A program made the translations under genes and the position numbers. A DNA stretch of 49,719 bases from Cellulomonas cellasea. Lineage in GTDB: Bacteria; Actinomycetota; Actinomycetes; Actinomycetales; Cellulomonadaceae. The stretch covers positions 1 through 49,719 of the forward strand of contig NZ_JAUDBQ010000021.1 in NCBI RefSeq assembly GCF_030372105.1, written 5' to 3'. Position 1 is the first letter of the stretch, and every line of letters begins with the position of its first letter. Below the pieces are notes generated by a model. It did not search any database. It had not been told where the DNA came from and worked only from the letters and a program-made list of their open reading frames with translations. This document shows positions 7,446 to 15,891 of this stretch, piece by piece.

Positions 7446-8274
7446 AGTCGTTGACCGTGTCCACGCGCTGGGCCAGGTCGCCCAGGGCGGCCGCGACAGC
7501 GGCAGGGTCCTCGACGGCTGTCATGTGCCCGCTGCGCACCACCACGACGAGCTGACCCGCGGGCAGCGCCTCGGCCATCGCCTCGGCGACCGCCGCGGGG
7601 GTGACTTGGTCCTCGTCGCCGACCAGCACCAACGCCGGCCCGTGGAACTCGCGCAGCAGGTGGCCGCGGTCCGGCCGGGCGGCCATGGCGCGCTGCGACC
7701 AGGCGACGCCAGCCGGCTGCTGGTCCTCGATCCACGCGGTCAGGGTCGCGGCGAGCGTCGGGCGGGCGGCCCGTGTCGACTCGCCGAGCAGCGCCGTCCC
7801 CATCGGCAGCACCTCGGCGACTGAGCCGGTCTCCTCCACGGCGTCGGCGATCCGGAGCCGGTTCAGCCGCGCGTCGTCGTCGTCGGCTGTGGCCTTGGTG
7901 TCGAGGAGCCCGAGCCCGGCGATCAGGTCGGGGTGGCGCTCGAGCAGCGCTAGGGCGACATAGCCGCCCATCGACAGGCCGGCCACGACGGCGCGCTCGA
8001 CGCCACGAGCGGCGAGGGCCTGCGCGACGGCGTCGGCGGCTGCCTCGAGCCCGGGCGGGGCGGGCAGGTCGACGTCCGCGGAGCCGCCGAGGCCCGGGAG
8101 GTCGACGCCCAGCACAGTCCGGTCGACCGGGAGCTGGGCCACGGTGGACTCCCACATGCGCGAGTCCACCGGGAAGCCGTGCAGCAGCACCAGCGGCGTG
8201 GAGCCGGCTGTGCCGCCGCGCAGCTCGCGGACCGCGAGCGCGGGGATGGGCGCGTCGCCTGGGGTGGCGGTCAT
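7444..8274 (-). CDS. Alpha/beta-hydrolase fold enzyme
   Basis: A 276-residue cytoplasmic hydrolase. The oxyanion motif HGF is at 32-34, the nucleophile elbow GLSMGG has Ser101, the acid is in LVGDED (Asp220 or Asp222) and His250 (SGHM) completes the triad. A lid region lies between about 120 and 200. The start at 8274 is supported by GGAGGA ten bases upstream; the frame stays open for another 350 bases only because it shadows the HAD gene. It is the last gene of the leftward trio zinc-binding protein, HAD phosphatase, hydrolase. The fold resembles the 3-oxoadipate enol-lactonase/esterase branch, but no aromatic pathway genes are nearby, so the substrate is unknown. Confidence 0.88.
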   Translation of the reverse strand: MTATPGDAPIPALAVRELRGGTAGSTPLVLLHGFPVDSRMWESTVAQLPVDRTVLGVDLPGLGGSADVDLPAPPGLEAAADAVAQALAARGVERAVVAGLSMGGYVALALLERHPDLIAGLGLLDTKATADDDDARLNRLRIADAVEETGSVAEVLPMGTALLGESTRAARPTLAATLTAWIEDQQPAGVAWSQRAMAARPDRGHLLREFHGPALVLVGDEDQVTPAAVAEAMAEALPAGQLVVVVRSGHMTAVEDPAAVAAALGDLAQRVDTVND

Positions 8275-8380
8275 GCGGTCTCCTCCGTGTCGGACGCTGG
8301 GCCGGGCTCGGAGCCGAGCTCGGCGTCGGGCTCGGCGCTGATGGCGCGGCCGGACCAGGTGATGGGCAGCGTCGACGAGC

Positions 8381-9199
8381 CTATCCGCGGCGGGCGAGGC
8401 CTTCGAGTGCGGCCTCGAGCTGCCGGGCGACTCCGTCGTCATCGTTCGAGGCGCAGACGCGCGACGCCGCGGCGCGCACCGCCGGGTAGGCGTTGGCCAC
8501 GGCGAAGGACTCCCCCGCCCAGGCGAGCATCGGCAGGTCGTTGGGCGCGTCGCCGAACGCCCAGACGTCGGCCGCCTCGATGCCGTGGCCGGCGGCCCAG
8601 TGCGCGAGGGTCGACGCCTTCGTGACACCGGGGCCGGTGATCTCCGCGAGGCCCTGGGCGCCCGAGTCGGCGACTATCGCGCGTTCCGCCAGTGCCGCGT
8701 GGACGTGCTCGAGCAGCTCGACGGGCCCGAGCGCGGTGGAGCGCATGAGCAGCTTGAGCGTCGAGCCGGCGAGGGCGTGGGTCACGTCGACGGTGTGCGC
8801 GGCGTCCCACGGCGGCGCAGCGTCGGCGCCGAAACCGGGCTCGGCGGCGAGGCCGTGGATGCTCTCGACGGCGAATGACGCCCCGGCGACGGCCCGCCGC
8901 AGGTCGTCGACGAGCTCGGCGACCAGCTCGGGCGCCATGCCGCGGTCCAGCAGCACGCTGCGCTCGTGCACGTCGTAGACGGCCGAGCCGTTGGCGCAGA
9001 TCGCGGCCCCGTGCCCGCCCACGGCGGCGCGCAGCTCGTCCACCCAGCGCGGCGGACGCGCGGTGACGAAGACGACGCCGATCCCGGCCTCCTCGACGGC
9101 GCGCAACGCGTCGCGGGTGCGGGCCGAGAGGGCGCCGTCCGACCGCAGCAGGGTGCCGTCGAGGTCGGTGGCGATGAGGCGGGGGACGCGGGGGTGCAT
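8381..9199 (-). CDS. HAD-superfamily (Cof-type) sugar-phosphate phosphatase
   Basis: A 272-residue HAD class IIB phosphatase. Motif I is DLDGTLL with the nucleophile Asp12 and the acid/base Asp14. Motif II is VTAR (near residue 45), a Lys lies in GVTKAS, and motif IV is GDAPND (216-221). Residues 85-185 form the alpha/beta C2 cap. Members dephosphorylate sugar phosphates, flavin precursors or related metabolites; the exact substrate cannot be read from the sequence. The ATG at 9199 has no clear ribosome site but follows a TAGGGT -10 box by 7 bases, so leaderless expression is possible. An in-frame start 45 bases upstream is less likely because it adds residues unlike the family. Confidence 0.88.
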   Translation of the reverse strand: MHPRVPRLIATDLDGTLLRSDGALSARTRDALRAVEEAGIGVVFVTARPPRWVDELRAAVGGHGAAICANGSAVYDVHERSVLLDRGMAPELVAELVDDLRRAVAGASFAVESIHGLAAEPGFGADAAPPWDAAHTVDVTHALAGSTLKLLMRSTALGPVELLEHVHAALAERAIVADSGAQGLAEITGPGVTKASTLAHWAAGHGIEAADVWAFGDAPNDLPMLAWAGESFAVANAYPAVRAAASRVCASNDDDGVARQLEAALEGLARRG

Positions 9200-9206
9200 C
9201 TGGCCG

Positions 9207-9212
9207 ACCCTA
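9207..9212 (-). promoter_or_regulatory. Possible leaderless -10 box for the HAD gene
   Basis: TAGGGT on the minus strand ends 7 bases before the ATG. This is the spacing expected when transcription starts at the A of the start codon. No Shine-Dalgarno-like sequence is present. The alternative is read-through from the small gene upstream. Confidence 0.35.
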
Positions 9213-9259
9213 GCCGTCGCGGCGCGGCCGGACCGGGGACCCATAGTCAGGCGGGTGGC

Positions 9260-9568
9260 TCAGCGGCGGGGACGCCGCCGACCTCGGGCGGCCCAGCACG
9301 CGTTGTGCCAGTGCCGGCGGTCGTCGAGGGCGGCCTCGGCCCCGAACATCCCGTCGGCCGCCCACGCGACGACGTGGGCGGTGCCGGGCGCGATGAGCTG
9401 GTCGCAGCCGGGGCAGCGGTAGGGCCGGTCGGAGCCGCGCACGTCCTGCACCGTCCACTCCCCGTCCGCCCCGGCCTCGGTGCGGCGGCCGCCGCGCAGG
9501 CGGTCGGGGTCGAGCGGGACGTGCTCGGTCCCGTAGGGCCGTTTGGTCGATCGACGTCCGCTGGGCAC
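9260..9568 (-). CDS. Small putative zinc-binding protein of unknown role
   Basis: A 102-residue protein with a basic N-terminus and a candidate metal site: CPGC (52-55), His65, HWH (86-88) and Cys91. This pattern recurs in small actinobacterial proteins that databases often label ATP/GTP-binding, although I see no P-loop. GTG at 9568 follows GGATGGAG at a suitable distance. It is the first gene of a leftward cluster with the HAD phosphatase (60-base gap) and the hydrolase. Function unknown; the Cys/His layout suggests a single structural zinc or nucleic-acid binding. Confidence 0.75.
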   Translation of the reverse strand: MPSGRRSTKRPYGTEHVPLDPDRLRGGRRTEAGADGEWTVQDVRGSDRPYRCPGCDQLIAPGTAHVVAWAADGMFGAEAALDDRRHWHNACWAARGRRRPRR

Positions 9569-9601
9569 GGCTCCATCCTCTCTCAGTCCCGGGTATGCGA
9601 A

Positions 9602-9641
9602 CGGCCGCCCGCCCTGTCGGCGTGACAGGTGCGGGCGGCCG
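9602..9641 (-). terminator. Strong terminator after the GH1 gene
   Basis: CGGCCGCCCGC-CCTGTC pairs with GACAGG-t-GCGGGCGGCCG around a 5-base loop: 17 pairs with one bulge, 12 bases past the stop codon of the beta-glucosidase gene. It insulates the carbohydrate locus from the neighbouring trio. Confidence 0.85.
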
Positions 9642-9652
9642 GGTCGCCGGGG

Positions 9653-11107
9653 TCAGCCCATGGTGGGGGCCGACTCCACCGTCGGGATCTTGCCCGTGCG
9701 GACGAGCTCGCCGTACCAGTACGAGGAGTCCTTGCGGGTCCGCACGAGGGTGTCGTAGTCGACGCGCACGATGCCGAACCGGCGGTCGTACCCGTAGGCC
9801 CACTCGAAGTTGTCGAGCAGCGACCACACGAAGTAGCCGCGCACGTCGACGCCCTTGTCCATGGCCGCGCCGACGGCGTCGATGTGGTCGTGCAGGTAGC
9901 TGACGCGCCGCTCGTCGTGCACGCGCCCGTCCGCGGAGAGCTCGTCGTCGAAGGCGGCGCCGTTCTCGGTGATGGCGAGCGGCAGGCCCGGGTAGGCCTC
10001 GTGCAGGTCGAGCAGCAGCTCGGTGAGGCCGTCGGGGTCGATGTTCCAGCCCATCGAGGTGTGCGGGCCGGGCATGGCCATCCACTCGATGTCGTCCGTG
10101 GCGGGCCACGGGCTCAGCGGCGAGGACTTGTGGCCATCCGGGCCGGGGCTGCCGTCGCCCGGCACCCGCGGGGCGTCGGACTTGCGGACCATTCCGGTCG
10201 AGTAGTAATTGACGCCGAGCACGTCGACCCCGCTGTTGATGATCTCCAGGTCGCCGTCCTGCACGAAGGACCAGTCGGTGACCGACGCGGTGTCCTCGAG
10301 CACGTCGGCCGGGTAGGCGCCGTCGAGCAGCGGGCCGAGGAACACGCCGTTGGCCAGGCCGTCGATGCGCCGCTTGGCGTCGATGTCCTCGGGGGCGGTG
10401 CTGGCGGCGCGGGTGACGTGCAGGTTGAGCGTGATGGAGATCTGCGCGTCGGCGCCGACGATCTCGCGGACCGCGCGCCCGCCCAGGCCGTGGGCCAGGT
10501 TGAGGTGGTGCACGGCGGCGAGGGAGTCGGCGTGGTTCTCCCGGCCGGGCGCGTGCACGCCCGAGGCGTAGCCCAGGTAGGCGGAGCACCACGGCTCGTT
10601 GAGGGTGGTCCAGATCTTCACGCGGTCGCCCAGCGCGCCCGCGACCACTGCCGCGTAGTCGGCGAACCGGTGGGCGGTGTCGCGGGCGGGCCAGCCGCCG
10701 GCGTCCTCGAGGGCCTGCGGCAGGTCCCAGTGGTACAGCGTGACGACGGGGTCGATGCCGGCCTCGACGAGCTGGTCGACGAGCCGCGAGTAGAAGTCGA
10801 GGCCCTTCTGGTTCACGGCGCCGGAGCCGGTGGGCTGGATGCGCGGCCACGCGACGGAGAACCGGTAGGCGTCGAGCCCGTGCGCCTTCATCAGCGCGAC
10901 GTCCTCGACGGTGCGGTGGTAGTGGCCCACGGCCACGTCGCCGGTGTCGCCGTTGAGCACCTTGCCGGGCGTCGCGGAGAAGGTGTCCCAGATCGACGGG
11001 CCGCGGCCGTCTTCGGTGGTGGCCCCCTCGATCTGGTAGGAGGCGGTGGCGGAGCCCCAGAGGAAGTCGGCGGGGAACTGCCGACCGGACGGGCGCGAGG
11101 TGGTCAT
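9653..11107 (-). CDS. bglA: GH1 beta-glucosidase (intracellular)
   Basis: A 484-residue family 1 glycoside hydrolase, full length for the family. It has the GH1 opening [14 protein letters not shown], the acid/base in TLNEPW (Glu171), the nucleophile in ITENGA (Glu381) and the glucose-site motif [11 protein letters not shown] near the C-terminus. No signal peptide, so it acts on imported disaccharides or oligosaccharides, releasing glucose (or another beta-linked sugar) from the non-reducing end. It has its own promoter, in which a palindromic operator lies between -35 and -10, and is isolated by terminators on both sides. Within the locus it would finish cellobiose-like products left after side-chain removal. 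Confidence 0.93.
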   Translation of the reverse strand: MTTSRPSGRQFPADFLWGSATASYQIEGATTEDGRGPSIWDTFSATPGKVLNGDTGDVAVGHYHRTVEDVALMKAHGLDAYRFSVAWPRIQPTGSGAVNQKGLDFYSRLVDQLVEAGIDPVVTLYHWDLPQALEDAGGWPARDTAHRFADYAAVVAGALGDRVKIWTTLNEPWCSAYLGYASGVHAPGRENHADSLAAVHHLNLAHGLGGRAVREIVGADAQISITLNLHVTRAASTAPEDIDAKRRIDGLANGVFLGPLLDGAYPADVLEDTASVTDWSFVQDGDLEIINSGVDVLGVNYYSTGMVRKSDAPRVPGDGSPGPDGHKSSPLSPWPATDDIEWMAMPGPHTSMGWNIDPDGLTELLLDLHEAYPGLPLAITENGAAFDDELSADGRVHDERRVSYLHDHIDAVGAAMDKGVDVRGYFVWSLLDNFEWAYGYDRRFGIVRVDYDTLVRTRKDSSYWYGELVRTGKIPTVESAPTMG

Positions 11108-11167
11108 CGTCGATCCTTTGTGGAGGGGCGTCCGGCGCCGTCGCTGGCGCCTCTCAACCGGCAGGCC

Positions 11168-11196
11168 AGGCTACCGATCGAATCGTTACGATACAA
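11168..11196 (-). promoter_or_regulatory. Promoter of the GH1 gene
   Basis: Minus strand TTGTAT (11191-11196), 17 bases, TAGCCT (11168-11173). The start would be near 11161, giving a leader of about 53 bases. The spacer is almost filled by the LacI-type operator, so repressor binding should block RNA polymerase directly. Confidence 0.65.
11178..11191. promoter_or_regulatory. LacI-type operator, GH1 promoter
   Basis: TCGAATCGTTACGA matches the palindrome TCGAAnCGnTTCGA found at the other promoters of this locus with one deviation. It sits between the -35 and -10 boxes. Confidence 0.7.
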
Positions 11197-11217
11197 CAGT
11201 GGGAGCGTGACCGCGAG

Positions 11218-11253
11218 GGTCTGCGGGAGCGTTTCCATCGCTCCGCGCAGACC
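11218..11253 (-). terminator. Terminator of the GH42-GH31 operon
   Basis: GGTCTGCG pairs with CGCAGACC and GGAGCG with CGCTCC around a 7-base loop: 14 pairs with a single bulge, starting 17 bases past the GH31 stop codon and immediately before the GH1 promoter. Confidence 0.85.
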
Positions 11254-11270
11254 CCGTCGGCGCCCTGGCC

Positions 11271-13550
11271 TCACAGGCTCAGCTCGACCACCCCGACCCC
11301 AGCGGGCGCCTCGCCGCGTGGGCCGCCCACGACCTGCACGGACCATGGCAGGCCTGTGCCGACGACCTCGACGCGCACCCGGTCGCCGTCGCGCGTCACG
11401 GTGTACCGAGACCCGCCCGCGCCGCCGAGCCCCGGAACCCAGGTGGTCGAGCGGTGTCCGTCCTCCACCTCGAACAGGTGCAGCGTCACGCCGTCGGCGT
11501 ACTCGTAGTCCGGGCGGTCGTCCCGCGCGCCGACCGGCAGCACCGTGCCCGGGCGGACCAGCAACGGCAACGAGTCGAAGCCGTGCCGCTGGCGGACCCA
11601 GCGCGGGCCCACGACCCGCTCCCCCGTGAGCAGGTCGGTCCAGACGCCCTCCGGCACGTAGAACTCCACGTCGCCCTCGGCGTTGAACACGGGGGCGACC
11701 AGCAGCGCGTCGCCCAACATGTACTGCGTGTCGATCGCCGCAGTGCCGCGGTCCTCGGGGAACTCGAGCGCCATCGGGCGCATCACCGGCACGCCCTCCT
11801 CATGCGCCTGCGCGCCGATGCGCGCCAGATACGGCATGAGGGAGAGCTTGAGTCGGGTGAACCGGCGGGTGACGTCCACCGCCTCCTCGTCGAAGGCCCA
11901 CGGCACCCGGTAGGAGTCCGAGCCGTGCAGCCGGCTGTGCGAGGACAGCAGCCCGAACGGGAGCCACCGCTTGAACACCGCCGGGTCCGGGGTTCCCTCG
12001 AAGCCGCCGATGTCGTGGCTCCAGAACCCGAAGCCCGACATCGCCAGCGACAGGCCGCCGCGCAGCGACTCGGCCATCGACACGAAGGTCGACTCGCAGT
12101 CCCCACCCCAGTGCACCGGGAACTGCTGCCCGCCCGCGGTGGCCGAGCGGGCGAACAGCACCGCCTCGCCGGCGCCCTTCTCCTCCTCGAGCAGCTCGAA
12201 GACCGCCTTGTTGTAGAGGTGCGTGTAGTAGTTGTGCATCCCGGCCGGGTCGGAGCCGTCATGCCAGACGACGTCGGTGGGGATGCGCTCGCCGAAGTCC
12301 GTCTTGAACGCGTCGACGCCCATGTCCAGCAGCGCGCGCAGCTTGCCCTGGTACCAGGCCGTGGCCTCGGGGTTCGTGAAGTCGACGAGCGCCATGCCCG
12401 CCTGCCACAGGTTCCACTGCCACACCGAGCCGTCCGGGTTCTTCACCAGGTACCCGCGCTCGCGCCCCTCCGCGAACAGCGCCGAGCGCTGCGCGATGTA
12501 CGGGTTGATCCAGACGCAGATCTTCAGCCCCTTGGCCTTGAGCCGCGCGAGCATGCCCTCCGGGTCCGGGAACGTGGCCGGGTCCCACACGAAGTCGCAC
12601 CAGTGGAACTGCCGCATCCAGAAGCAGTCGAAGTGGAACACCGACAGCGGCAGGTCCCGCTCGGCCATGCCGTCGATGAAGCTGGTGACCGTCGCCTCGT
12701 CGTAGTTCGTGGTGAAGGACGTGGACAGCCACAACCCGTAGGACCACTCGGGGACCCGGGCCGGGCGGCCCGTCAGCGCCGTGAGCTTGCGCAGGATGTC
12801 CTTGGGTGTGGGCCCGTAGATCACGTAGTACCGCAGCGACTGGCCCTCGACGCTGAACTGCGCGCGCGAGACGACCTCGGTGCCCACCTCGAATGAGACC
12901 CGCTCGGGCTGGTCGACGAAGACCCCGTAGCCGGCGTCGGTCAGGTAGAACGGCACGTTCTTGTAGGCCTGGTCGGAGGCGGTGCCGCCGTCGGCGTTCC
13001 AGATGTCGACGGTCTGGCCGTTCTTGACCAGCGCGCCGAACCGCTCGCCCAGCCCGTAGACGTGCTCGCCGACGCCGAGCGTGAGCTGCTCGCGGACGAA
13101 GTGGCGCCCCTCGGCGTCGGTGATGACCCCGACGCTGCGCGGCGTCGACGTGGTCAGCGTGCGCCCGTCGGCCTGGAAGTCGACGGTCCACTCCCCCTCG
13201 GTCGCGACCCGGGCGGTCAGGGCCCCCGAGCGGAACGTCGCCACCGGCTCGCCGGTCAACTCCGGCCCGGCGACCTTGACGTCGGCGACCGACGTCGCGA
13301 GCTCGAAGGCGGGGCCGCGCTCGACGCCGCCTTGGAAGTGCTCGATGGTCACCCCCACCACGTCGTCCATCGGCGTGTGGAAGGACACGGTGATGAGCGG
13401 GCGATTGAGCGTGTCGCCTCGCGTGGCGAGCGGGCCCGTCGCCGCGTACAGCGTCAGTGTGTCGGCGCCGGCTACCACGTCGTCGACCGCCTGCGGCCGC
13501 AGGATGCTCACTCCCGGCAGGACCTGCCAGTAGCCATCGGTGAACTTCAT
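11271..13550 (-). CDS. yicI: GH31 alpha-xylosidase (YicI-like)
   Basis: A 759-residue family 31 enzyme aligning closely in layout with E. coli YicI. An N-terminal beta-sandwich (about 1-240) is followed by the (beta/alpha)8 barrel. The nucleophile is Asp418 in KTDFGE and the acid/base Asp484 in WGGDCES, each two residues beyond the YicI positions. The segment MSGFGFWSHDIGGFEG is typical of the alpha-xylosidase branch. No signal peptide: it removes alpha-1,6-xylose from imported xyloglucan oligosaccharides or isoprimeverose. The ATG overlaps the GH42 stop (ATGA), with GAGAGGA upstream, so the two enzymes are translationally coupled. Alpha-glucosidase is the alternative but less likely given the motifs. 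Confidence 0.93.
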   Translation of the reverse strand: MKFTDGYWQVLPGVSILRPQAVDDVVAGADTLTLYAATGPLATRGDTLNRPLITVSFHTPMDDVVGVTIEHFQGGVERGPAFELATSVADVKVAGPELTGEPVATFRSGALTARVATEGEWTVDFQADGRTLTTSTPRSVGVITDAEGRHFVREQLTLGVGEHVYGLGERFGALVKNGQTVDIWNADGGTASDQAYKNVPFYLTDAGYGVFVDQPERVSFEVGTEVVSRAQFSVEGQSLRYYVIYGPTPKDILRKLTALTGRPARVPEWSYGLWLSTSFTTNYDEATVTSFIDGMAERDLPLSVFHFDCFWMRQFHWCDFVWDPATFPDPEGMLARLKAKGLKICVWINPYIAQRSALFAEGRERGYLVKNPDGSVWQWNLWQAGMALVDFTNPEATAWYQGKLRALLDMGVDAFKTDFGERIPTDVVWHDGSDPAGMHNYYTHLYNKAVFELLEEEKGAGEAVLFARSATAGGQQFPVHWGGDCESTFVSMAESLRGGLSLAMSGFGFWSHDIGGFEGTPDPAVFKRWLPFGLLSSHSRLHGSDSYRVPWAFDEEAVDVTRRFTRLKLSLMPYLARIGAQAHEEGVPVMRPMALEFPEDRGTAAIDTQYMLGDALLVAPVFNAEGDVEFYVPEGVWTDLLTGERVVGPRWVRQRHGFDSLPLLVRPGTVLPVGARDDRPDYEYADGVTLHLFEVEDGHRSTTWVPGLGGAGGSRYTVTRDGDRVRVEVVGTGLPWSVQVVGGPRGEAPAGVGVVELSL

Positions 13551-15604
13551 GAGGTCCTCTCGATCAAGGCGACGACGCCCTCGGGTGGGAGATGCGCCGC
13601 GCCAGCGTGGTGGGCGCCGGTCAGCAGGTCGTGGAAGGAGCCCGGGAGCGCGACCTTGCGCTCCTCGGAGCCCGCGTTGAACAGGAACATCACGGGGCCG
13701 CGGCGCACCGCCTCGACACCGTCGGGCAGGTGGTCCAGCACGCCGCGCACCCCGGCTGCCTCGGCGCACTGCCGCATGACCTCGTCGAGCACCTGCTGCG
13801 GCGGCGTGGCGGCCACGTACCAGGCCTCACCGCCCGACGAGTGGGGGCGGCGGACGATCGCGGGGCAGCCCTCGAGGTCGGCGCCCATGAACTCGGCCAC
13901 CGCCTCGCCGCCCTCCAGGCGCAGGCGCTCGGCCCACATGTGCGCGGTGAAGTCCCAGATGGCGTCCGATGCCACCGGGGCGCCGGAGTCCGGCAGCGGG
14001 CAGTGCTCCTCGCCGGACGCGCCGATCAGGTCGGCGAAGGGCACGGGGAACCGCCCCTGGCGGACGTGGCCGTCGCGGTCCGCGACAGCGGAGAACGGCC
14101 CGAGCAGCAGCACGCCGCCGCGCTCGACGACGCCCCGCAGGTTCTGCGCGTCCGCATCGTCGAGGAGGTAGAGCTGCGGGACGACGACGAGGTCGTAGCC
14201 GGACAGGTCGGCCCCGGGCGGCGCCACGTCGACGGCGACGCCCGCCTGCCACAGCGGCCGGTAGTACGACTGCATCTGGGCCATCACGCGCAGCCGGTCG
14301 GACGGCTGGGCGGGCTCCTCGGCCGCCCACCAGCTCGACCAGTCGAACACGACGGCCGCCCGGGCCTCGACCCGCGTCCCCAGCACCGGCGCGAGCAGGC
14401 GCAGCTCGGCGCCGTGCGCGCGCACCGCCCGGTGCAGGCGTGTGTCGGGCCCGGCGTGGGGCAGCATCCCCGAGTGGAACCGCTCGGCGCCGAAGGCCGA
14501 GGCCCGCCACTGGAAGAAGCAGGAGCCGTCGGCGCCGCGGGCGATGGCGCGCAGCGAGTCCAGCCGCATCCGCGCGGGGGACTTGGGCACGTTGTGGGCG
14601 CGCCAGTTCACCGCGCCGGCGGCCTGCTCCATGACCATCCACGGGCCCCCGCCGGCCAGCGAGCGCATCAGGTCGTGGGTCAGCGCCAGCATCGCCGGCG
14701 ACTGCGCGTCCGCCGGGTCGCCGTAGACGTCGTCGGCGACGACATCGACATGGGGCGCCCAGCGCCAGTAGTCGGTGGCGTGGTGGAAGCCCATGAAGTT
14801 GGTGGTGACGGGGACTCCGGGCGCGAGCTGCCGCACCAGGTCGCGCTGCTCCAGGTACAACGCCAGGAGCTGGTCGGAGACGAACCTGCGGTGGTCGAGC
14901 ACCTGGCTGGGGTTCAGCAGGTACGGCGCCGCGCGCGGCGGGACGATCTCGCCCCAGTCGTCGTACCGCTGGCTCCAGAACGACGTGCCCCAGGCCCGGT
15001 TGAGCTCGTCGATGGTCCCGTGGCGGCGGCACAGCCAGGCCTGCAGCTCGGCGCCGCACAGGTCGCAGTGGCACACCTGGCCGTACTCGTTGCCGATGTG
15101 CCACATGCGCACGGCCGGATGGGCGCCGTAGCGCTCGACGAGCGCCCGGGCGATGCCAAGCGCGCGCTCGCGGTAGACCGGGGACGACGGGCAGAAGTGG
15201 TTGCGCGAGCCGTGGCTGAGCCGCACCCCGTCCCTCGTCACCGCGCGGGTCTCGGGCCACCGGAGCCCGAGCCACGGCGGCGGCGAGGCGGTGGGCGTGG
15301 CGAGGTCGACGGCGATGCCCGCCGTGTGCAGCAGCCCCAGCACCTCGTCGAGCCAGTCGAAGTCGTAGTCGCCCGGTCGCGGCTCGAGGCGGGCCCAGCT
15401 GAAGACGCCGAGCGTCACGAGGTTGACCCCGGCCTCGCGCATGAGCGCCACGTCCTCGCGCCACACCTCGGCCGGCCACTGCTCGGGGTTGTAGTCGCCG
15501 CCGTACAGGATCCCGAGGTCGCTGGTGAGCGTGCCGAGGCCTGACTGGGCCGCCGCCGTGCCCGGCGTCATGCCCGGGGCCTGGCCCTGGCTGGTGATGT
15601 CCAC
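13547..15604 (-). CDS. GH42 beta-galactosidase (intracellular)
   Basis: A family 42 enzyme of 685 residues from the GTG at 15604. It shows the GH42 opening YGGDYNPEQW, the acid/base in WHIGNEYG (Glu173), the nucleophile in MVMEQ (Glu326) and a Cys cluster CHCDLC (178-183) plus Cys138 resembling the GH42 zinc site. A trimerisation domain and a small beta domain follow. An ATG at 15712 is open in frame, but the predicted promoter and operator (15648-15691) lie downstream of it; GTG 15604 or ATG 15571 are therefore the credible starts, and GTG has a G-rich stretch nearby. It would remove galactose from imported oligosaccharides, for example galactosylated xyloglucan units, before the coupled GH31 acts. 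Confidence 0.92.
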   Translation of the reverse strand: MDITSQGQAPGMTPGTAAAQSGLGTLTSDLGILYGGDYNPEQWPAEVWREDVALMREAGVNLVTLGVFSWARLEPRPGDYDFDWLDEVLGLLHTAGIAVDLATPTASPPPWLGLRWPETRAVTRDGVRLSHGSRNHFCPSSPVYRERALGIARALVERYGAHPAVRMWHIGNEYGQVCHCDLCGAELQAWLCRRHGTIDELNRAWGTSFWSQRYDDWGEIVPPRAAPYLLNPSQVLDHRRFVSDQLLALYLEQRDLVRQLAPGVPVTTNFMGFHHATDYWRWAPHVDVVADDVYGDPADAQSPAMLALTHDLMRSLAGGGPWMVMEQAAGAVNWRAHNVPKSPARMRLDSLRAIARGADGSCFFQWRASAFGAERFHSGMLPHAGPDTRLHRAVRAHGAELRLLAPVLGTRVEARAAVVFDWSSWWAAEEPAQPSDRLRVMAQMQSYYRPLWQAGVAVDVAPPGADLSGYDLVVVPQLYLLDDADAQNLRGVVERGGVLLLGPFSAVADRDGHVRQGRFPVPFADLIGASGEEHCPLPDSGAPVASDAIWDFTAHMWAERLRLEGGEAVAEFMGADLEGCPAIVRRPHSSGGEAWYVAATPPQQVLDEVMRQCAEAAGVRGVLDHLPDGVEAVRRGPVMFLFNAGSEERKVALPGSFHDLLTGAHHAGAAHLPPEGVVALIERTS

Positions 15605-15647
15605 GTTGCCCCCGTCGTCGCCGGTGTCCGCCGCCTGTGGCAGATCA

Positions 15648-15661
15648 TCGAAGCGGTTCAA
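15648..15661. promoter_or_regulatory. LacI-type operator at the GH42 transcription start
   Basis: TCGAAGCGGTTCAA deviates at one position from TCGAAnCGnTTCGA. It lies immediately downstream of the -10 box and covers the predicted start, a classic repression position. Confidence 0.7.
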
Positions 15662-15662
15662 C

Positions 15663-15691
15663 ACGCTAGCCCCCGGCCAGGAGTGAGTCCA
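15663..15691 (-). promoter_or_regulatory. Promoter of the GH42-GH31 operon
   Basis: Minus strand TGGACT (15686-15691), 17 bases, TAGCGT (15663-15668). The start falls near 15656, inside the operator. This excludes the ATG at 15712 as start codon for transcripts from this promoter. Confidence 0.6.
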
Positions 15692-15737
15692 GCGCGTTTC
15701 GCTGGAGTCCATACGGCATATGGGTGGTCGCTCGTCG

Positions 15738-15751
15738 TCGAACCGCTTACC
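15738..15751. promoter_or_regulatory. Second, degenerate operator between GH42 and lacI
   Basis: TCGAACCGCTTACC keeps one full arm and the centre of the palindrome (11 of 14). It lies 90 bases from the operator at the GH42 start, about 82 upstream of that start, and 50-60 bases upstream of the likely regulator promoter. It could be an auxiliary or autoregulatory site. Confidence 0.45.
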
Positions 15752-15797
15752 TCACCCAGGTGGACCAGAGGCCTGCCTTCGCCGCCCCACGCCCCGC

Positions 15798-15874
15798 TAA
15801 AGTGTCCGCAGCCGGGGCGCAGCGACCCCGGCCGACCACTCGCCGTCAGGGCAAGACTCGTCGTCAGGGCGAGA
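15798..15874 (+). promoter_or_regulatory. Regulator promoter and repeat-bearing leader
   Basis: TAAAGT (15798-15803) is a plausible -10 for the regulator gene, but the -35 is poor. The leader of about 80 bases contains an 18-bp tandem duplication (15839-15856 and 15857-15874, 16 of 18 identical, core CGTCAGGGC). No hairpin or uORF is evident. Confidence 0.35.
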
Positions 15875-15891
15875 TCAGAAGGGGGCGCCCC

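Noticed and set aside
11200-11237. Two partial matches to the CebR/CelR box TGGGAGCGCTCCCA (11200-11213 and 11224-11237)
   Set aside because: Each matches only 11 of 14 positions, and the second is fully explained by the stem of the GH31 terminator. A cellobiose-regulator site is not supported.
13592-15544. Large plus-strand open frame antisense to GH42
   Set aside because: High-GC antisense shadow with low-complexity Arg/Gly/His content; GH42 on the other strand has complete catalytic motifs.
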